A DNA stretch of 6,661 nt, taken from Pseudonocardiales bacterium (GTDB lineage Bacteria > Actinomycetota > Actinomycetes > Mycobacteriales > Pseudonocardiaceae). The notes below the pieces were generated by a model. That model did no database searches, was not told the DNA's origin, and was given only the letters and a program-made list of their open reading frames with translations. Positions within the stretch are counted from its first letter, which is position 1. Every line of letters starts with the position of its first letter. The translations under genes were made by a program, and so were the position numbers. The stretch lies in assembly GCA_013695005.1 (NCBI GenBank), contig JACDBJ010000021.1, positions 1 to 6,661 on the forward strand. The letters are read 5' to 3'. Below, in pieces: positions 5,378 through 6,661 of the stretch.

Positions 5378-5665
5378 CTACTGCCAGCGGCGGGCGTTGG
5401 CCTGTTCTACCAGCTGGTAGTTGTCGTTGGCAGAGCCCAGCGCGACACCGATCTGGGCCAGCACGGCGGTGAGGTCGGCGGCGGCGGTATCCCACTGCCG
5501 CTGCTTGACCTGGTAGTCCTGCGCAGCCTGCCCCTCCCAGGTCGCGGCCAGGGGTGCGAGGTAGCGCTTGAGCTCGTCGAGCTGGCCGGAGATGCGCTGC
5601 GACGTGCTCGCCACGCTCTGCTGGGCCGCGCTCAACTCGCCGAAGGTGACCTTGATCTCGGACAT
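5378..5665 (-). CDS. esxT: WXG100 protein, EsxT-like (ESX-4)
   Basis: A 95-residue ESAT-6-family protein: two helices joined by the WXG turn, here W43-E44-G45 (APLAATWEGQAAQDY). A C-terminal secretion signal of the YxxxD/E type is seen at Y83-E87 (YQLVE). ATG at 5665 is chosen over a longer upstream frame because GGAGGAG lies about 7 nt before it and the upstream extension is Arg-rich and overlaps esxU. It follows esxU by 13 nt, and its ribosome binding site overlaps the esxU stop. In M. tuberculosis the gene in this exact place, just upstream of rplM, is esxT (Rv3444c). EsxT and EsxU are thought to be exported as a heterodimer by ESX-4. The symbol rests on gene order plus family, not on close sequence comparison. 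Confidence 0.88.
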   Translation of the reverse strand: MSEIKVTFGELSAAQQSVASTSQRISGQLDELKRYLAPLAATWEGQAAQDYQVKQRQWDTAAADLTAVLAQIGVALGSANDNYQLVEQANARRWQ

Positions 5666-5678
5666 TGTGTGCTCCTCC

Positions 5679-5990
5679 CTAACCCAGCGCCGAGCGGATG
5701 TTGCCGAGCGCGCCTGCGTTCTGCTCCTCCTGCTGGGCGTAGGTCTGACCGGAGCCCTGAATCGCCTCGCCGATGCCGCGGAGCGCCTCGTTGAGCGCAC
5801 GGGCGTCGGTGTCCCACCGAGCCATCAGCGCCTGGAACGCGGTGGACGCCTCGCCGCGCCATGCCCCGGCCAGCGGAGCCAGCTGAGCGCGCAGCGCCCC
5901 GAGATCACCTTGGACCTGCTCGTTGACGCTGAACACCTGTTGCCCGGCGCGGTGCATGTCATCGGTCGAGGTGCCGTAACCGGCGGCCAT
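5679..5990 (-). CDS. esxU: WXG100 protein, EsxU-like (ESX-4)
   Basis: A 103-residue ESAT-6-family protein. The turn motif is W44-R45-G46 (APLAGAWRGEASTAF) between two amphipathic helices, and Y84-E88 (YAQQE) near the end matches the YxxxD/E export signal. ATG at 5990 follows GGGAG by about 7 nt. The gene lies directly upstream of the esxT-like gene in the same direction, so the two products probably form a heterodimer; both carry the WXG turn and the export motif. Position between the Rv3446c-like gene and esxT matches esxU (Rv3445c) of M. tuberculosis. The N-terminus MAAGYGTSTDDMHRAGQQV is typical of the CFP-10-like partner. Confidence 0.88.
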   Translation of the reverse strand: MAAGYGTSTDDMHRAGQQVFSVNEQVQGDLGALRAQLAPLAGAWRGEASTAFQALMARWDTDARALNEALRGIGEAIQGSGQTYAQQEEQNAGALGNIRSALG

Positions 5991-6094
5991 GTCATCACTC
6001 CCTATGTAGAAGCTGTGGACGTCCGACGGGACCGTCGCAGCATCGGTTCCGGATCAGCGCCGGTTCGGCGAATCTCTTCCCGATCGGGAACTCG
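5991..6094 (-). other. Intergenic region before esxU
   Basis: 104 nt without a gene. It holds a 14-bp palindrome next to the upstream gene, the GGGAG ribosome binding site of esxU, and two small GC dyads (6025-6036 and around 6060-6070). I see no convincing -35/-10 pair; esxU may have its own promoter or be read from upstream. Confidence 0.4.
6077..6090. terminator. Perfect 14-bp palindrome after the Rv3446c-like gene
   Basis: TTCCCGATCGGGAA is a perfect palindrome 4 nt past the stop codon. As RNA it could fold as a 5-bp stem with a GATC loop, too short for a strong terminator, so it may be partial or a protein-binding site. The core CCCGATCGGG also occurs at 2121-2130, in another intergenic dyad. 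Confidence 0.35.
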
Positions 6095-6661
6095 TCACCG
6101 GGGATGCAGCCGGAGCGACGCCACCACGGCCTCGCAGCCCGTGCCTACCGCCGCCGAACCCGCCGCGGTGTGCTGGCAGCCGACGCTGAGCTGGGCGCTG
6201 CCGTCGAAGATCACGTACCAGTCGACCACGGCGTCGCGTTCGAGCTGCCGCTGCCGATACGTCGTGACCTGCCTGCCGGCGAAGGTGGCCCCGGAGTCGA
6301 AGCCCTCGAGCGCGGCGCCGGAGGCCACCGCGGCGTCGTAGCGGGCGCGCAGCTCAGCAGCAGCCCGGCGCAGCTCGGCGCTGGTGTCGTAGTCGAGCAC
6401 GGTCTGCTCCACCGAGATGAGGTCTGACCCGCCGGGACGGTCAGCCGGGGTCAGCAGGGTGCGCCGGTGTTCGGGCAACCCACCGGTGTGCCGCCAGCCG
6501 CTCGGGAGCTGCAGCGAGTAGTCGTACTGGACGAGCAGCCCGTCCGCCGGTGGCCGTGCTGTCGACGCCGCCGGGCTGAGCGCGTGGCCTGCGACGACCA
6601 GCACGCCGGCGGCGAGCGCGGCGACCAGCCCAATGCGCACCGGGTGCCGGCGTGGCCGCGG
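6095..6661 (-). CDS. Type VII secretion-associated protein, Rv3446c family (C-terminal part, runs off the right edge)
   Basis: 188 codons are visible, open to the window edge. The frame has seven codons before the first GTG (6640), and these encode PRPRRHP, so the true start almost certainly lies outside. A basic stretch followed by one membrane helix (IGLVAALAAGVLVVAGHALS) puts the N-terminal part in the cytoplasm and the rest outside. The outer domain has the pattern of the Rv3446c C-terminal family: YDYSLQLPSGWRHTGGLPEH, RRTLLTPADRPGGSDLISVE, FAGRQVTTYR, VVDWYVIFDGSAQLSVGCQH and GTGCEAVVASLRLHPR. The two Cys in the last segments (14 residues apart) could form a disulphide. Full-length homologues are about 400 residues long. 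It stands just before esxU, as Rv3446c does in the ESX-4 locus; eccC4 would be expected next, beyond the edge. The exact function is unknown. Confidence 0.85.
   Translation of the reverse strand, partial: PRPRRHPVRIGLVAALAAGVLVVAGHALSPAASTARPPADGLLVQYDYSLQLPSGWRHTGGLPEHRRTLLTPADRPGGSDLISVEQTVLDYDTSAELRRAAAELRARYDAAVASGAALEGFDSGATFAGRQVTTYRQRQLERDAVVDWYVIFDGSAQLSVGCQHTAAGSAAVGTGCEAVVASLRLHPR

Noticed and set aside
5666..5800. A 45-residue N-terminal extension of EsxT
   Set aside because: The extension is Arg/Ser-rich and overlaps esxU out of frame. A strong ribosome binding site stands directly before the ATG at 5665.
6620..6640. GTG at 6640 as the true start of the Rv3446c-like protein, making it a short signal-peptide protein
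   Set aside because: The frame continues open upstream to the edge, no ribosome binding site is seen, and family members have a long cytoplasmic part before the membrane helix.

Overview
The window comes from a high-GC actinomycete. Evidence for this is the codon use with almost all third positions G or C, the ESX-4-type secretion locus, and the DUF742 and WhiJ/DUF397-type regulators that are common in Streptomyces and Pseudonocardiaceae. A member of the Pseudonocardiaceae or a near relative fits best, but the sequence does not fix the genus. Every gene I can support lies on the minus strand, so the biological order runs from the right edge to the left.

Right part (6661 to 5378): an ESX-4 (type VII secretion) segment. 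It holds the C-terminal part of an Rv3446c-like membrane-anchored protein, then two tandem WXG100 proteins matching EsxU and EsxT. Next comes a clear promoter and a structured leader, then rplM (L13) and rpsI (S9) overlapping by 4 bp, then glmM (phosphoglucosamine mutase). The order Rv3446c-like, esxU, esxT, rplM, rpsI, glmM, all on one strand, is the same as in Mycobacterium tuberculosis (Rv3446c down to Rv3441c). This is the conserved core of the window. The oddity here is an acidic, disordered N-terminal extension of about 150 residues on S9.

Left part (2589 to 366): an accessory regulatory island. It contains a DUF397 protein, a coding-like but frame-broken tract, a DUF742 protein (the CvnC component of conservon systems) and an XRE/DUF5753 regulator (WhiJ-like). 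DUF397 and XRE/DUF5753 normally sit next to each other as a pair; here other genes separate them. No CvnA, CvnB or CvnD partner is intact in the window. The DUF397 gene is bracketed by two inverted copies (18 of 22 bases identical) of an element built round the palindrome TGCACGTGCA. One copy lies in its promoter region and one just after its stop. This pair is the most unusual regulatory signal in the window and a good candidate operator for the XRE regulator.

Left edge (191 to 1): the start of a gene for an EspC-type (ESX-secreted) protein, with a strong ribosome binding site, running out of the window. It suggests that the island was inserted within, or beside, an ESX-linked neighbourhood.

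No tRNA, rRNA, CRISPR array, transposase or phage gene was seen.
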